Source of the DNA: Pseudomonadota bacterium
GTDB lineage: Bacteria; Pseudomonadota; Alphaproteobacteria; Rhizobiales; Hyphomicrobiaceae
Length of the DNA stretch: 40,257 nt
Assembly: GCA_963205015.1 (NCBI GenBank)
Contig: CAUJKI010000020.1
Span: forward strand, 1-40,257
Reading direction: 5' to 3'
Below are positions 1 through 9,332 of this stretch, piece by piece. Below the pieces are notes generated by a model. The model was not told where the DNA came from and searched no databases. It saw only the letters and a program-made list of their open reading frames with translations. Position 1 is the first letter of the stretch; each line of letters begins with the position of its first letter. The position numbers and the translations under genes are program-made.

Positions 1-29
1 CGCCGTTAAGCGGTGCCGCCAAAACTCAC

Positions 30-69
30 TTGACAATACGGTTGTGATCGTACCAAACTGGTCCGACCA
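30..69 (+). promoter_or_regulatory. Putative promoter with tandem GntR/FadR-like operator sites
   Basis: A TTGACA box lies at 30-35. Downstream are two 11-bp sites, TGATCGTACCA at 45-55 and the perfect palindrome TGGTCCGACCA at 59-69, spaced 14 bp start to start. The second fits the TGGTNNNACCA form bound by many FadR/FCD-type GntR regulators. The same pair arrangement recurs at 14074-14098 and 14197-14221. The -10 region is weak, so the promoter itself is less certain than the repeated sites. It would control the rightward operon starting at 176. The rest of 1-175 shows no gene. Confidence 0.5.
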
Positions 70-175
70 ATATCGGTGAACTACCCAGCAAAGAATAACC
101 TCGCCATCCGCAGTTGCTTGTAGTCGAGGTGCTGGATGCGAAATTTCGGTTCTGGCGAAGAAGATTGGGCCCGCC

Positions 176-1732
176 ATGGAAGTGGATTTTTTGACTGACC
201 TGCCGCGACGCATCCACCTCATTGTGAATGAGGGGGCCAAAGCAGGAGCCTCCCGGCCGGCCATTACTGACGAGCAGGGCATCGTCTGGTCCTATCGAAG
301 ATTGATCGATACGATCGAGGCCGTCGCAGGTGATATGGCGCGTCTAGGAATCCGTCCCGGTGATCGGGTCATGGTGGTGGGCGAGAACTCAATTAGCGCC
401 ATCGTCCTGATGTATGCGGTCAGCCGGCTTGATGCGTGGGCAGTGATGACGAACGCCCGGCTCGGCCCGCACGAACTGGACGCCATTGAGAGTGATTGCA
501 AACCCAGACGCGTATTCTATACGCACGGAATATCGGCGGAAGCAGACGCAGCGGCGTGCCGGCGCGGGGCCGAAGCCGAAACATTCACAGGGATTGGAGC
601 GATCAAGGTAGGTAAGCTGGAGGCGAGCACCGTCCCAGAGGAGGTCTATGAGGATCCTGCCCGCCAGGTTGCTGTTCTCATCTACACGACTGGAACCACC
701 GGTCGCCCGAAGGGAGTGATGCTCAGTCACCGCAACCTCGCTTACGTGGCGGGCCGAGGCAAAAGAACCAACACGCTCTTTCCCGAGGACGTCACGCTCT
801 GCGTTATGCCGATCTCTCATTCGTACGGGCTGACGTTGCTGCAAGGTATGCTGTTCGCCGGCGCGCACCTGAGGATCATGCCGAGGTTCTCTCTCACGCG
901 AGCAATTGATGCCGTCGTGAATGGTTCATTGACCATCTTCACTGCTGTTCCCGCGCTGCTGTCGCGGATCATTGCTTACGTCGATCAGAACAACATCAAG
1001 CTCACGCCCAATAACCTTCGGTATGTCTATACAGGAACGGCACCGCTCGATCTGTCTCTGCGACAGAGCGTCGAGCGAGCGTTCGGCGTGGTGCTCCACA
1101 ATGGTTACGGACTGACTGAGACGTCTCCGACCATCAGTCGGACGGTGTATGCCATCGGCAGTAACGAAATCAATATCGGACCGCCAATCCCGGGAATCGA
1201 AACCAAGATCGTTGGACCTGATGGGCGGGAAGTACCCGATGGCGAAGCGGGCGAACTGCTCGTTCGCGGGCCTAACGTGATGTTGGGGTACTATGGTCAG
1301 CCGGACATGACCGCGGCGGCGATCGATCGCGAAGGGTATTTGAAGACCGGAGATATCGTCAGCCGGTCGCCCGGCGGTGAACTGGTGATCCAGGGGCGGT
1401 CGAAGGAGCTAATTATCAGGTCCGGCTTCAACGTCTATCCGCCCGAAATCGAGGCTGTCCTCAATACTCATCCGGCGGTTCTAAATTCCGCGGTAGTCGG
1501 GCGATCAATCGAGGGCAACGAGGAAATTATCGCCTTCGTCGAGCCAACGCCTGGAAGTACCATCGAAGTGGCCGAGTTGCTCGCGCTCGTGGAGCGGCAG
1601 CTTGCACCATACAAGAAGCCGCAGCAGATCATTGTCTTGCCGCAACTTCCGGTAGCCCCGAACGGGAAGATTAGAAAGCACGACTTGAAAAAGCGTGCCG
1701 AGGAGTTGCTGTCAGCGGCTACCTCAGTTTAA
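176..1732 (+). CDS. Class I adenylate-forming acyl-CoA synthetase (AMP-dependent)
   Basis: A 518-aa ANL-superfamily enzyme that would activate a carboxylic acid to an acyl-adenylate and then to its CoA thioester in the cytoplasm. Visible core motifs in order: the P-loop YTTGTTGRPKG (from about Y170), YGLTETSP (from Y311), the TGD motif (D393), the hinge region KELIIRSGFNVYP, and the C-terminal NGKIRK with the presumed catalytic lysine near K498. Length is normal for the family. The ATG at 176 gives a natural N-terminus. First gene of a rightward run with an aldehyde dehydrogenase 19 bp downstream, so its product probably feeds a catabolic pathway. Substrate (short, medium or aromatic acid) cannot be read from the sequence. 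Confidence 0.9.
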   Translation: MEVDFLTDLPRRIHLIVNEGAKAGASRPAITDEQGIVWSYRRLIDTIEAVAGDMARLGIRPGDRVMVVGENSISAIVLMYAVSRLDAWAVMTNARLGPHELDAIESDCKPRRVFYTHGISAEADAAACRRGAEAETFTGIGAIKVGKLEASTVPEEVYEDPARQVAVLIYTTGTTGRPKGVMLSHRNLAYVAGRGKRTNTLFPEDVTLCVMPISHSYGLTLLQGMLFAGAHLRIMPRFSLTRAIDAVVNGSLTIFTAVPALLSRIIAYVDQNNIKLTPNNLRYVYTGTAPLDLSLRQSVERAFGVVLHNGYGLTETSPTISRTVYAIGSNEINIGPPIPGIETKIVGPDGREVPDGEAGELLVRGPNVMLGYYGQPDMTAAAIDREGYLKTGDIVSRSPGGELVIQGRSKELIIRSGFNVYPPEIEAVLNTHPAVLNSAVVGRSIEGNEEIIAFVEPTPGSTIEVAELLALVERQLAPYKKPQQIIVLPQLPVAPNGKIRKHDLKKRAEELLSAATSV

Positions 1733-1751
1733 CGAATTATAGACCGGACGG

Positions 1752-3212
1752 ATGGAAATGGTGACAAGTCGCGAGCAGATGTACCCCGATACAAAGTTGT
1801 TCATCGATGGATCCTGGCGCGATGGAACGAGCGGAAAGGTCGAGCCCATCCTGAATCCGGCGACGGGAAAATTGATCGGAACGGTTGCGCACGCGTCTAT
1901 CCCCGATCTCGACGACGCACTTGAATCGGCCGTGCGCGGGTTCGAATTGTGGCGGAGGACGTCTTCCTTCGAGCGATACAAATTGATGCGTGGGGCTGCC
2001 GAAAAGCTCCGCGAGCGAGCCGCCTCAATCGCGCGTATCATGACGCTCGAGCAAGGCAAGCCGCTGGGCGAGGCGAAGATGGAGGTGTTGCTCGGCGCAG
2101 ACATCATCGACTGGTTCGCGGAGGAGGCGCGTCGATCCTACGGTCGGACCATTCCGTCTCGTTCCGGCGCCGTACAGCAGGTCGTGATCCGCGAGCCAGT
2201 TGGGCCTGTCGCCGCCTTCACGCCGTGGAATTTTCCGATCAACCAAGCCGTCAGAAAGATATCAGCTGCGATGGCGGCCGGGTGCTCCGTGATTCTGAAG
2301 GGACCCGAAGAAACGCCGGCAAGTTGTGCAGCTCTGGTCAATGCTTATGTCGATGCCGGCTTGCCCTCCGGTGTCCTCAATCTCGTTTTCGGTGTGCCGT
2401 CCGACATATCGGAATACTTGATTGCCCACCCTGTCATTCGCAAGATTTCGTTCACGGGTTCGACGCCAGTCGGGAAGCGGCTTGCGGCTCTCGCTGGAAG
2501 TCACATGAAGCGCGTTACGATGGAGCTAGGTGGACATGCGCCTGCGCTAGTCTTCGAGGACGCAGATGTCAAACAAGCGGCAAAATTGCTGTCCGCGGCA
2601 AAGTTCAGGAATGCCGGCCAGGTTTGTGTTTCTCCGACCCGGTTCATGGTCCATGAACGGGTCTACGACGACTTCGTTGAACAATTCACCGCTGCTGCCA
2701 AAGCTCTCGTCGTCGGGGACGGCCTCGACGAAGCGACCCAAATGGGACCACTAGCTAATCTCCGTCGAGCCGAGGCGATGGACGCGCTGGTCTCGGACGC
2801 CGTTCAGCGCGGCGCGCGCATCCGGACAGGTGGGAGGCGCCTGCGCAACGATGGCTTCTTCTTTCAACCGACGGTTCTGACGGACGTGCCTCTCGACTCG
2901 CGCATTATGAACGAGGAGCCATTCGGCCCTGTTGTGCCAATCGCGTCGTTCTCGACATTCGAGGATGCCATGGTCGAAGCGAATCGGCTCCCTTATGGCC
3001 TTGCTGCATATGCGTATACGAAGTCAGCGGCGACGATCGGCGCGCTCGGCTCGATCGTGGAGAGTGGAATGGTGTCGATCAACCACCAAGGCCTTGCCTT
3101 ACCGGAGACTCCCTTCGGAGGAATCAAGGACTCCGGATACGGTTCGGAAGGTGGTACAGAAGCGATGGGCGCTTATCTCAACACTAAGTTCCTGACCCAG
3201 ATGCACGGTTAG
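1752..3212 (+). CDS. NAD(P)-dependent aldehyde dehydrogenase, succinate-semialdehyde dehydrogenase type
   Basis: A 486-aa aldehyde dehydrogenase that oxidises an aldehyde to the acid with NAD(P). Family hallmarks are present: the cofactor region TPWNFP and [11 protein letters not shown], the general-base glutamate in MELGGHAP (E258), and the catalytic cysteine in NAGQVC (C292). The C-terminal motif [15 protein letters not shown] resembles GabD-like succinate-semialdehyde dehydrogenases, the likely subfamily, though real substrates of such cluster-encoded enzymes vary. ATG 1752 is followed by a second ATG at 1758 that could also serve; no strong Shine-Dalgarno separates them. It lies 19 bp after the acyl-CoA synthetase and is probably cotranscribed. 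A strong hairpin follows the gene. Confidence 0.92.
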   Translation: MEMVTSREQMYPDTKLFIDGSWRDGTSGKVEPILNPATGKLIGTVAHASIPDLDDALESAVRGFELWRRTSSFERYKLMRGAAEKLRERAASIARIMTLEQGKPLGEAKMEVLLGADIIDWFAEEARRSYGRTIPSRSGAVQQVVIREPVGPVAAFTPWNFPINQAVRKISAAMAAGCSVILKGPEETPASCAALVNAYVDAGLPSGVLNLVFGVPSDISEYLIAHPVIRKISFTGSTPVGKRLAALAGSHMKRVTMELGGHAPALVFEDADVKQAAKLLSAAKFRNAGQVCVSPTRFMVHERVYDDFVEQFTAAAKALVVGDGLDEATQMGPLANLRRAEAMDALVSDAVQRGARIRTGGRRLRNDGFFFQPTVLTDVPLDSRIMNEEPFGPVVPIASFSTFEDAMVEANRLPYGLAAYAYTKSAATIGALGSIVESGMVSINHQGLALPETPFGGIKDSGYGSEGGTEAMGAYLNTKFLTQMHG

Positions 3213-3238
3213 CATGCGCGATCGGCAATGCTGATACG

Positions 3239-3280
3239 CCGTCGCGGAGCATGCGTCGCGCAGGTCAAACCTCGCGACGG
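3239..3280 (+). terminator. Strong hairpin with an alternative pairing arm (terminator/attenuator-like)
   Basis: Between the aldehyde dehydrogenase and the VOC gene, 3254-3279 folds as CGTCGCG(c)AGGT / ACCTCGCGACG with a 3-nt loop and one bulge. An upstream arm CCGTCGCG (3239-3246) can pair with the same right arm CGCGACGG (3273-3280), so the two stems are mutually exclusive. There is no U-tract, so a classical Rho-independent terminator is not shown. RNA-level processing or attenuation between the two genes is possible. Confidence 0.4.
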
Positions 3281-3339
3281 TCCTTCGCCGCGCCAGACTC
3301 TAGGGCCCAAAGATCCAACGCCTAAAGCGAGTTAGCGAA

Positions 3340-4209
3340 GTGTTGTTGACCATCGACCGCGTTCAGATCGCGACGCCGGATGCCAAAAGTGCCGCGGAGA
3401 TGTGGCGTCGCCGATTGGGGGCGGAACAAGTCTCTGCGGATCGGGTCCGGGGATTGGGCGCCAAACGAGTGACATTGCGTGCCGGGACCGGCGAGATTGA
3501 GTTGTTGGAGCCGGAAGGCAACGGCGTTGTCGCGGACGAACTGGCAAGACGCGGGCGATCTCATCTATTCGGCGCCGGCGCGACCTCACTCGACCCGCGT
3601 GCACTGGTGCATCATGCCACGTCGGTCGGAGTTGAGCATCAGCACGAAAATGGCCAGGATTTTCTCCGGTTCAAAATCGAGGGGAAGCCGGTCCATTTCG
3701 TAATCTCTCCCCCGCGTACGGTGGAGCCGACCGGCGGGATTGATTTCCTTTATGAGGTGACTTTGCTCGCGGCCGACCAGGCAGCCGCGGTAACGCGCTT
3801 CGCCGAAGTCTTTCGTCTTGATACACGGAATTTCGTGACGATTACCTCGGAGCTCTTTGGCTATACGGGCGTCCTCACTCTCTTCGCGCCTGATCGCCTC
3901 GACCGATTTGAAGTCATCACGCCGACGGACTTCACCAAGACGCTCGGCAGGTATCACGCCCGCCAAGGCTCGTCTTTCTATATGGCGTATGCCGAAAGCC
4001 GAGAGATCGGTCGCATCGAAAGATCGGCGAAGGCGGACGACGTGGGACACACGCTGGATCCGCGCGAGGAGAAGCGGAGCGGTCGAGATCCGGAGCAACT
4101 CTGGCTTCATCCTCCGGCCCTTGGCGGAATGATGCTAGGGCTATCGCGGCCGACGCTTGGTTGGCGCTGGTCGGGCCACCCTGAGAGGGTCGTGGCGTTA
4201 GTGCAATAG
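3340..4209 (+). CDS. VOC-superfamily (glyoxalase/dioxygenase fold) protein
   Basis: A 289-aa protein with two vicinal-oxygen-chelate-like halves. The first begins at DRVQIATPDAKSAAEMWRRRLG (quoted in part) and the second near FLYEVTLLAADQAAAVTRF. VOC enzymes bind a divalent metal and catalyse isomerisation, lyase or dioxygenase chemistry; the reaction here is unknown. The ORF starts with GTG at 3340 (VLLTIDRV), a usual beginning for a VOC module. No good upstream Shine-Dalgarno is visible. It lies 127 bp after the aldehyde dehydrogenase and 87 bp before the GlcD-like gene, in the same direction, so it probably belongs to the same pathway. Similar two-domain proteins are often annotated only as 'VOC family protein'. 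Confidence 0.75.
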   Translation: MLLTIDRVQIATPDAKSAAEMWRRRLGAEQVSADRVRGLGAKRVTLRAGTGEIELLEPEGNGVVADELARRGRSHLFGAGATSLDPRALVHHATSVGVEHQHENGQDFLRFKIEGKPVHFVISPPRTVEPTGGIDFLYEVTLLAADQAAAVTRFAEVFRLDTRNFVTITSELFGYTGVLTLFAPDRLDRFEVITPTDFTKTLGRYHARQGSSFYMAYAESREIGRIERSAKADDVGHTLDPREEKRSGRDPEQLWLHPPALGGMMLGLSRPTLGWRWSGHPERVVALVQ

Positions 4210-4265
4210 AAGCTCGATGGTGGATGCGTCGGGCTTATGTCGATTGCATCAGGCCGCGAATGACC

Positions 4266-4285
4266 CATCGGAAAATTATCCGATG
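4266..4285 (+). promoter_or_regulatory. Inverted repeat upstream of the glcD-like gene
   Basis: CATCGGA-aaatta-TCCGATG is a perfect 7-bp inverted repeat ending 11 bp before the ATG at 4297. It overlaps the expected ribosome-binding region (gacgaggata follows it). It could be an operator or a short translational hairpin for the three-subunit oxidase genes. Function is inferred only from position and symmetry. Confidence 0.35.
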
Positions 4286-4296
4286 ACGAGGATACG

Positions 4297-5733
4297 ATGA
4301 GCAAAATTAGGTTCACCGAACCAAATCGAGAAATCCTCGCGCGCCGAGATTCAATCATAAACGATCTAACCCGCCTTGTTGACCCCGCTGGGCTAATAAC
4401 GTCGGCGGACGAGTGTCGGGCTTATGAGACAGATGCGTTGACGGCCTATCGCAAGATGCCGCTCGCCGTCGTCCTACCGAAGACGACCGAAGAGGTGAGT
4501 GCCGTTCTGAAATACTGTCACGACACCGGCGTCAAGGTCGTGCCGCGCGGCGCAGGTACGTCTCTCGCCGGCGGGGCAATTCCGAGTGAAGACGCCGTCG
4601 TTCTCGGACTTTCAAAGATGAATCGGGTGCTCGCAGTCAACTACGATGACCGCTTCATCCGCGTCGAAGCGGGAGTCACAAATTTGAGCGTAACGGCGGT
4701 GGTGGCGGAGAACGGCTTCTTCTATGGGCCAGACCCCTCCTCTCAACTTGCCTGCACGATCGGAGGCAACATTGCCAACAACTCCGGAGGCGCGCATTGC
4801 CTGAAGTATGGAGTCACGACCAATAACCTCCTCGGCGTAAGGATGGTACTGATCGATGGATCGATCATCGATCTCGGCGGTGACTATCTCGATAGCGCTG
4901 GCCTCGATCTGCTGGGCCTGGTCGTCGGCTCCGAGGGGCAGCTCGGGATAGTGACCGAAGCGACCCTCCGAATTCTGAAATCGGCCGAGGGAGCGCGCCC
5001 GGTTCTGTTCGGTTTCCCGTCTTGCGAGGGAGCGGGCAAGGCGGTTGCGGACGTCATTGCCGCCGGTATCATTCCCGTAGCCATCGAATACATGGACAAG
5101 GCCGCCATCGAGATCTGTGAGGCCTTCGCCAAGGCCGGCTATCCGCTCGATGTCGAGGCCCTTCTGATTGTAGAGGTCGAAGGGTCCGACGCCGAGATGG
5201 ACGCGACGCTGGCGGACATCACCGCCATCGCTCGTGCGAATGGTGCGACGACAGTGCGCGAGAGCAGGTCGGCAATTGAGACGGCGGCAATCTGGAAGGG
5301 GCGGAAGTCGGCTTTCGGTGCGACCGGGCGAGTCGCTGACTATTTGTGCATGGACGGCACGGTGCCGACCGGCAAGCTGTCGTACGTTTTGGCGGAGATC
5401 TCCAAGATCGTACAGCGACACGGATTGCGTGTCGCGAATGTTTTCCATGCCGGTGACGGCAACATACATCCGCTCATCCTCTACAACGCGAACGATCCGT
5501 CGCAGCAGTCGAAGGCGGAAGCAGCGGGAGATGACATTCTCAGGCTCTGCGTTGAAGTTGGTGGGTGCCTGACGGGCGAGCACGGTGTCGGTATCGAGAA
5601 GCGTGATCTAATGCGCTGCCAGTTTGACGATGCCGATCTGGCTCAACAGATTCGGGTGCGCGCCGCGTTCGATCCGCGATGGCTGCTCAATACGGATAAG
5701 GTGTTTCCCCTCGATTTTCGATGTCAAGGTTAG
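4297..5733 (+). CDS. glcD: GlcD-like FAD-binding subunit of a 2-hydroxyacid (glycolate) oxidase
   Basis: A 478-aa flavoprotein of the GlcD/D-lactate dehydrogenase family, the catalytic subunit that oxidises a 2-hydroxy acid such as glycolate to the 2-oxo acid. The PCMH-type FAD-binding domain carries PRGAGTSLAGG (from P83) and the Gly-rich stretch CTIGGNIANNSGG. The C-terminal FAD-oxidase domain has FHAGDGNIHP (H384, H391) and GEHGVG (H429), the expected metal and substrate ligands. Length matches GlcD (about 480-500 aa). It is followed after 12-15 bp by glcE and then glcF, the standard order of the three-subunit enzyme. Presence in a cluster with an acyl-CoA synthetase and an ABC importer suggests a substrate other than housekeeping glycolate, but this is inference. 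Confidence 0.9.
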   Translation: MSKIRFTEPNREILARRDSIINDLTRLVDPAGLITSADECRAYETDALTAYRKMPLAVVLPKTTEEVSAVLKYCHDTGVKVVPRGAGTSLAGGAIPSEDAVVLGLSKMNRVLAVNYDDRFIRVEAGVTNLSVTAVVAENGFFYGPDPSSQLACTIGGNIANNSGGAHCLKYGVTTNNLLGVRMVLIDGSIIDLGGDYLDSAGLDLLGLVVGSEGQLGIVTEATLRILKSAEGARPVLFGFPSCEGAGKAVADVIAAGIIPVAIEYMDKAAIEICEAFAKAGYPLDVEALLIVEVEGSDAEMDATLADITAIARANGATTVRESRSAIETAAIWKGRKSAFGATGRVADYLCMDGTVPTGKLSYVLAEISKIVQRHGLRVANVFHAGDGNIHPLILYNANDPSQQSKAEAAGDDILRLCVEVGGCLTGEHGVGIEKRDLMRCQFDDADLAQQIRVRAAFDPRWLLNTDKVFPLDFRCQG

Positions 5734-5748
5734 GGTGACGGGAGTGTG

Positions 5749-6939
5749 ATGACCGATTGCTATAAGCCGCGCGACGAGTGCGGACTGTCGTCTGCCATCA
5801 AGGATGCGGCCACAGCAAAGATGCCTCTCGTCGTGCGCGGCGCCGGCTCCAAGTCGGCGATGGGCCGACCGCTGGGTGGATACGCCATGTCTCTAACGAC
5901 CGAGCGCATGCGGGGAGTCTCGCTTTACGAGCCGACAGAGCTCGTGATCGGTGCTTTGCCTGGGACGCCGGTTTCCGAAATCGATCGGATGCTCGCCAAG
6001 CACAACCAGATGCTTCCGTTCGAGCCGATGGATCATCGTGTGCTGTTCGGGACGAGCGCGGAGCCGACAATCGGAGGTATTGTCGCCGGGAATGTTTCGG
6101 GTCCGCGTCGTATCGCGGTCGGAGCTTGTCGCGACAGCCTGATCGGCGTTCGCTTGGTCACGGGCCGCGGAGACGTCGTCAAATCCGGCGGGCGCGTAAT
6201 GAAAAACGTCACCGGACTCGATTTAGTCAAGCTGAACTGCGGTGCGTGGGGTACGCTCGGCGTTTTGACCGAGGTCATCTTCAAAGTGTTGCCGAAGCCG
6301 GCGCGTTCCCTATCGGTGGGATTGGGCGGCATGAACGACACGACAGCGATTGCAGCGCTCACCGCAGCGCTCGGGTCGTCTTTCGCGGTGTCGGCGGCAG
6401 CGCATATTCCGGCGAGTATTGGGTCGGACTCGACTACGATCGTTCGACTCGAGGGTTCTGACGGCTCGGTAGCATATGGTGCCCGTGAGCTTGCCAAGCT
6501 GTGGCGCTCCTTTGGTAGGGCCGAGCTGATCGAAGGTGATGAAAGCGCGAACCTGTGGTTGCGCGTGCGCGACGCGCACTGGCTGGCTCAGCCAATGGAT
6601 CGTTCCATTTGGCGGTTGTCCTTGGCCCCCTCCAAAGCGCCGCATGTTCTTGCCGACATCCGGCAAAAACTCGGCGTGCGCTATTTCTACGACTGGGGCG
6701 GTGGTCTCGTGTGGCTCGCGGTCGTGGGCGCTGACGATGCGGGAGCGTCGGTCGTTCGGGAAGCTATGGTCAATACCGGTGGGCACGCCACACTCGTACG
6801 GGCTTCATCGGAGATTCGCCGCAGGATCGATGTGTTCGAGCCGCTTCCTCCTGCGGTGCTCAAGTTGACGCAGGAGATCAAGAAATGTTTCGATCCTGAC
6901 CGCGTTCTAAATTTCGGCAGGATGTACGCCGGTATCTGA
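5749..6939 (+). CDS. glcE: GlcE-like FAD-binding subunit of a 2-hydroxyacid oxidase
   Basis: About 396 aa, with a PCMH FAD-binding domain like GlcE, the second flavin subunit of glycolate oxidase. Typical motifs are VRGAGSKSAMGRP (residues 27-39), EPTIGGIVAGNVSGPRR and GGRVMKNVTGLDLVKLNCGAW (quoted in part). It is shorter than GlcD and lacks GlcD's C-terminal catalytic histidine motifs, as expected for GlcE. The ORF track begins at GTG 5746; the ATG at 5749, after a gacgggag purine stretch, is more likely. It lies between glcD and glcF (17-bp gap), so the three are almost certainly cotranscribed and their products form one complex. Confidence 0.9.
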   Translation: MTDCYKPRDECGLSSAIKDAATAKMPLVVRGAGSKSAMGRPLGGYAMSLTTERMRGVSLYEPTELVIGALPGTPVSEIDRMLAKHNQMLPFEPMDHRVLFGTSAEPTIGGIVAGNVSGPRRIAVGACRDSLIGVRLVTGRGDVVKSGGRVMKNVTGLDLVKLNCGAWGTLGVLTEVIFKVLPKPARSLSVGLGGMNDTTAIAALTAALGSSFAVSAAAHIPASIGSDSTTIVRLEGSDGSVAYGARELAKLWRSFGRAELIEGDESANLWLRVRDAHWLAQPMDRSIWRLSLAPSKAPHVLADIRQKLGVRYFYDWGGGLVWLAVVGADDAGASVVREAMVNTGGHATLVRASSEIRRRIDVFEPLPPAVLKLTQEIKKCFDPDRVLNFGRMYAGI

Positions 6940-6956
6940 GGCGAGGGCGGACTGGT

Positions 6957-8264
6957 ATGCAAACAAACTTCTCGCTGACGGCCCTGGCCGATGCACATGT
7001 AAGCGAGTCAGAAAAAATCCTCCGTGCCTGCGTGCATTGTGGCTTTTGTACTGCGACATGCCCGACATACCTGCTTCTTGGTGACGAAGCGGACAGTCCG
7101 CGCGGGCGCATCTATCTGATCAAGGACATGTTGGAGGAGGAAAAGCCGGCGACCCCTCAGGTCGTCGAGCATATCGATCGATGTCTGACGTGTCTTTCCT
7201 GCATGACGACCTGTCCGTCCGGCGTGCACTACATGCACCTGGTCGATCACGCGCGAGCCCATATCGCCCGAACCTACACGCGTCCTCTGCCTGATAGGTT
7301 GCTTCGAGGCATGTTGGCGAAGGTGCTGCCGTTTCCGGGCCGACTTAGGTTGGCTTTACGCGTGGCTACCGTGAGCAGGCCGATCAGAAAGTGGTTGGCC
7401 AATCTTCCCGGCGGCACGCAACTCGCTGCGATGATTGAACTTTCGTCGTCATTCAAGCGAAGAAGGCCGACCCGAAGGTTACCGGGCGCGACCGTCGACA
7501 GGCCGCGCGGTCGGGTTGCGCTTCTGAGCGGATGTGCCCAGCAGGTCCTCGGCCAGAACATCAACGAGGCAGCAATCCGGTTGTTGACGCGTCACGGTAT
7601 CGAAGTAGTTCAACCGATCGACGAGGGGTGCTGCGGAGCTCTCGTGCAGCACTTGGGATACGAAAGTCGGGCGCTGGATGCGGCTCGACACAACGTGGAT
7701 GTATGGACGCGTGAAATCGAGAACGGCGGCCTCGATGCCATCGTGGTTACGACGTCCGGTTGCGGAACGGTCATTAAAGATTATGGCTTCCTACTTCGCA
7801 ACGATAACGCCTACGCTCAGAAAGCCGTACGGATCTCGGCTCTAGCGCGGGACATCACAGAATTCTTGCATGAATTACCGCTTCAAGACGGTGTTCGGAC
7901 TACCGGCCAGGTCGTGGCTTACCATTCGGCATGCTCGATGCAGCATGGACAGCAGGTTAGAGATCAGCCGAAGTCACTTTTGAGGCGAATGGGGTTTGTA
8001 GTGAGAGAAGTACCGGAAGGCCACATATGTTGCGGCTCCGCCGGAACATACAACGTACTGCAGCCTGAGATCGCCAATCGACTGCGCGCGCGAAAGGTCA
8101 CCAACATTGAGAAGGTCAAACCGCAAATCATTGCGAGTGGAAATCTCGGCTGCATAACGCAGATTGGTGCTGGAACAGGCATTCCAGTCGTTCACACGGT
8201 GGAGTTGGTCGATTGGGCGATGGGCGGCCCGTTGCCTGACGTCCTAGGGAGGCGCTTGGGCTAG
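6957..8264 (+). CDS. glcF: GlcF-like iron-sulfur subunit of a 2-hydroxyacid oxidase
   Basis: A 435-aa protein that passes electrons from the GlcD/GlcE flavins towards the quinone pool at the membrane. Two 4Fe-4S motifs are plain: CVHCGFCTATCP (C25, C28, C31, C35) and CLTCLSCMTTCP (C76, C79, C82, C86). The C-terminal half has two CCG-type domains (GCCGAL and ICCGSAG) typical of GlcF and heterodisulfide-reductase-like subunits. The N-terminus MQTNFS is like GlcF. It completes the glcDEF set. The gene ends 27 bp before the convergent end of the ABC importer operon; no clear terminator is visible between them. Confidence 0.93.
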   Translation: MQTNFSLTALADAHVSESEKILRACVHCGFCTATCPTYLLLGDEADSPRGRIYLIKDMLEEEKPATPQVVEHIDRCLTCLSCMTTCPSGVHYMHLVDHARAHIARTYTRPLPDRLLRGMLAKVLPFPGRLRLALRVATVSRPIRKWLANLPGGTQLAAMIELSSSFKRRRPTRRLPGATVDRPRGRVALLSGCAQQVLGQNINEAAIRLLTRHGIEVVQPIDEGCCGALVQHLGYESRALDAARHNVDVWTREIENGGLDAIVVTTSGCGTVIKDYGFLLRNDNAYAQKAVRISALARDITEFLHELPLQDGVRTTGQVVAYHSACSMQHGQQVRDQPKSLLRRMGFVVREVPEGHICCGSAGTYNVLQPEIANRLRARKVTNIEKVKPQIIASGNLGCITQIGAGTGIPVVHTVELVDWAMGGPLPDVLGRRLG

Positions 8265-8291
8265 GTTCGGACAAGCGACCGCTCTGACATC

Positions 8292-9332
8292 CTAGTTTGG
8301 ATTGCCATTTCCGTCCATCGCGGCTTCGATTGTCTTGTTGGCTGCTGCCTCATCATACAAATGGCAGGCGATCTGCCGATTGCCGTGCAACCGCAGCGGC
8401 GGAATTTCGCGGCTGCAGACCGGCATGGCGGACGGACAGCGAGGGTGAAATGGACAGCCGGGCGGGGGGGTGGCGACGCTCGGCACCTCGCCCTGAAGGA
8501 GCACGTGATCGCGGGCGCGCTCGATTTGCGGGTCCGGCACCGCTACCGCATCGAGAAGAATGCGCGTGTAGGGATGGAGCGGTTCGCCGTAGAGGTCGTC
8601 GCGCGTCGCGATCTCGACGATGCGTCCGAGATACATCACTGCGACCCGATCGCTCATGTGTCGGACGACGCCGAGGTCGTGCGAGATGAACAGATAGGAC
8701 AAGCCGAACTGCTCCTTGAGGTCGGAAAACAAGTTCAGAACCTGGGCCTGCACTGAGACGTCGAGAGCTGAGACCGGCTCATCACAGATGAGCAGTTTCG
8801 GACGCAGTGACAGGGCGCGCGCGATGGCGACCCTCTGACGCTGGCCACCGCTGAGTTGGTGCGGATAGCGGTCGAGGAAGCGAGTACCCATTCCGACCGT
8901 ATCTAGGAGTTCGGCAGCCTTCGCGCGGCGCTCGTTGCCCGATCTGCCGACGCCCTGAATCGCCATCGGTTCGGCGATCAGGTCGGCGATTGTCATGCGG
9001 GGATTTAGCGACCCAAACGGATCCTGGTAGATGATCTGCATCTCACGCCTCAGCGGTCGCATCTGGCGATGACTGAAGCCCGTGATATCGCGTCCGTCGA
9101 ACACGACCCGGCCGCCGCTCGGCGGCGTCAGTTGTAGTATGGCCATGGCCGTGGTGGATTTGCCGCAACCGCTTTCGCCGACGAGCGAGAGAGTTTCGCC
9201 GCGCTGGAGTGTGAGGGATATGCCCTTGACAGCTCGAACGGAGGGGGCGCCCGTTACGCCGAAAGAGGTGGTGCTTGCATAGTCGACGCACAGGTCCGAG
9301 ACATCGAGAATATTCGTTGCTACGTCGTTCAT
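8292..9332 (-). CDS. Oligopeptide/dipeptide-type ABC transporter ATP-binding protein (DppF/OppF-like)
   Basis: A 346-aa ATPase that energises import of a peptide-like or other small solute. It has Walker A GESGCGKST, signature LSGGQRQRVAIARAL, Walker B LLICDEPVSALD, the switch His in FISHD, and the C-terminal oligo_HPY-type extension with HPYTRILLDA and C-P-FHPRCP. The ORF track extends to 9407, but the 25 extra residues are Arg-rich and overlap the upstream gene. ATG 9332 (MNDVATN) overlaps that gene's stop as ATGA, which fixes the start by translational coupling. It is the last gene of a five-gene leftward operon; this subunit pairs with the next ATPase as a heterodimer. Confidence 0.92.
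   Translation of the reverse strand: MNDVATNILDVSDLCVDYASTTSFGVTGAPSVRAVKGISLTLQRGETLSLVGESGCGKSTTAMAILQLTPPSGGRVVFDGRDITGFSHRQMRPLRREMQIIYQDPFGSLNPRMTIADLIAEPMAIQGVGRSGNERRAKAAELLDTVGMGTRFLDRYPHQLSGGQRQRVAIARALSLRPKLLICDEPVSALDVSVQAQVLNLFSDLKEQFGLSYLFISHDLGVVRHMSDRVAVMYLGRIVEIATRDDLYGEPLHPYTRILLDAVAVPDPQIERARDHVLLQGEVPSVATPPPGCPFHPRCPSAMPVCSREIPPLRLHGNRQIACHLYDEAAANKTIEAAMDGNGNPN

Noticed and set aside
4612-5583. Minus-strand ORF of 323 aa
   Set aside because: Lies wholly antisense to the well-supported glcD-like gene; Arg-rich shadow composition.
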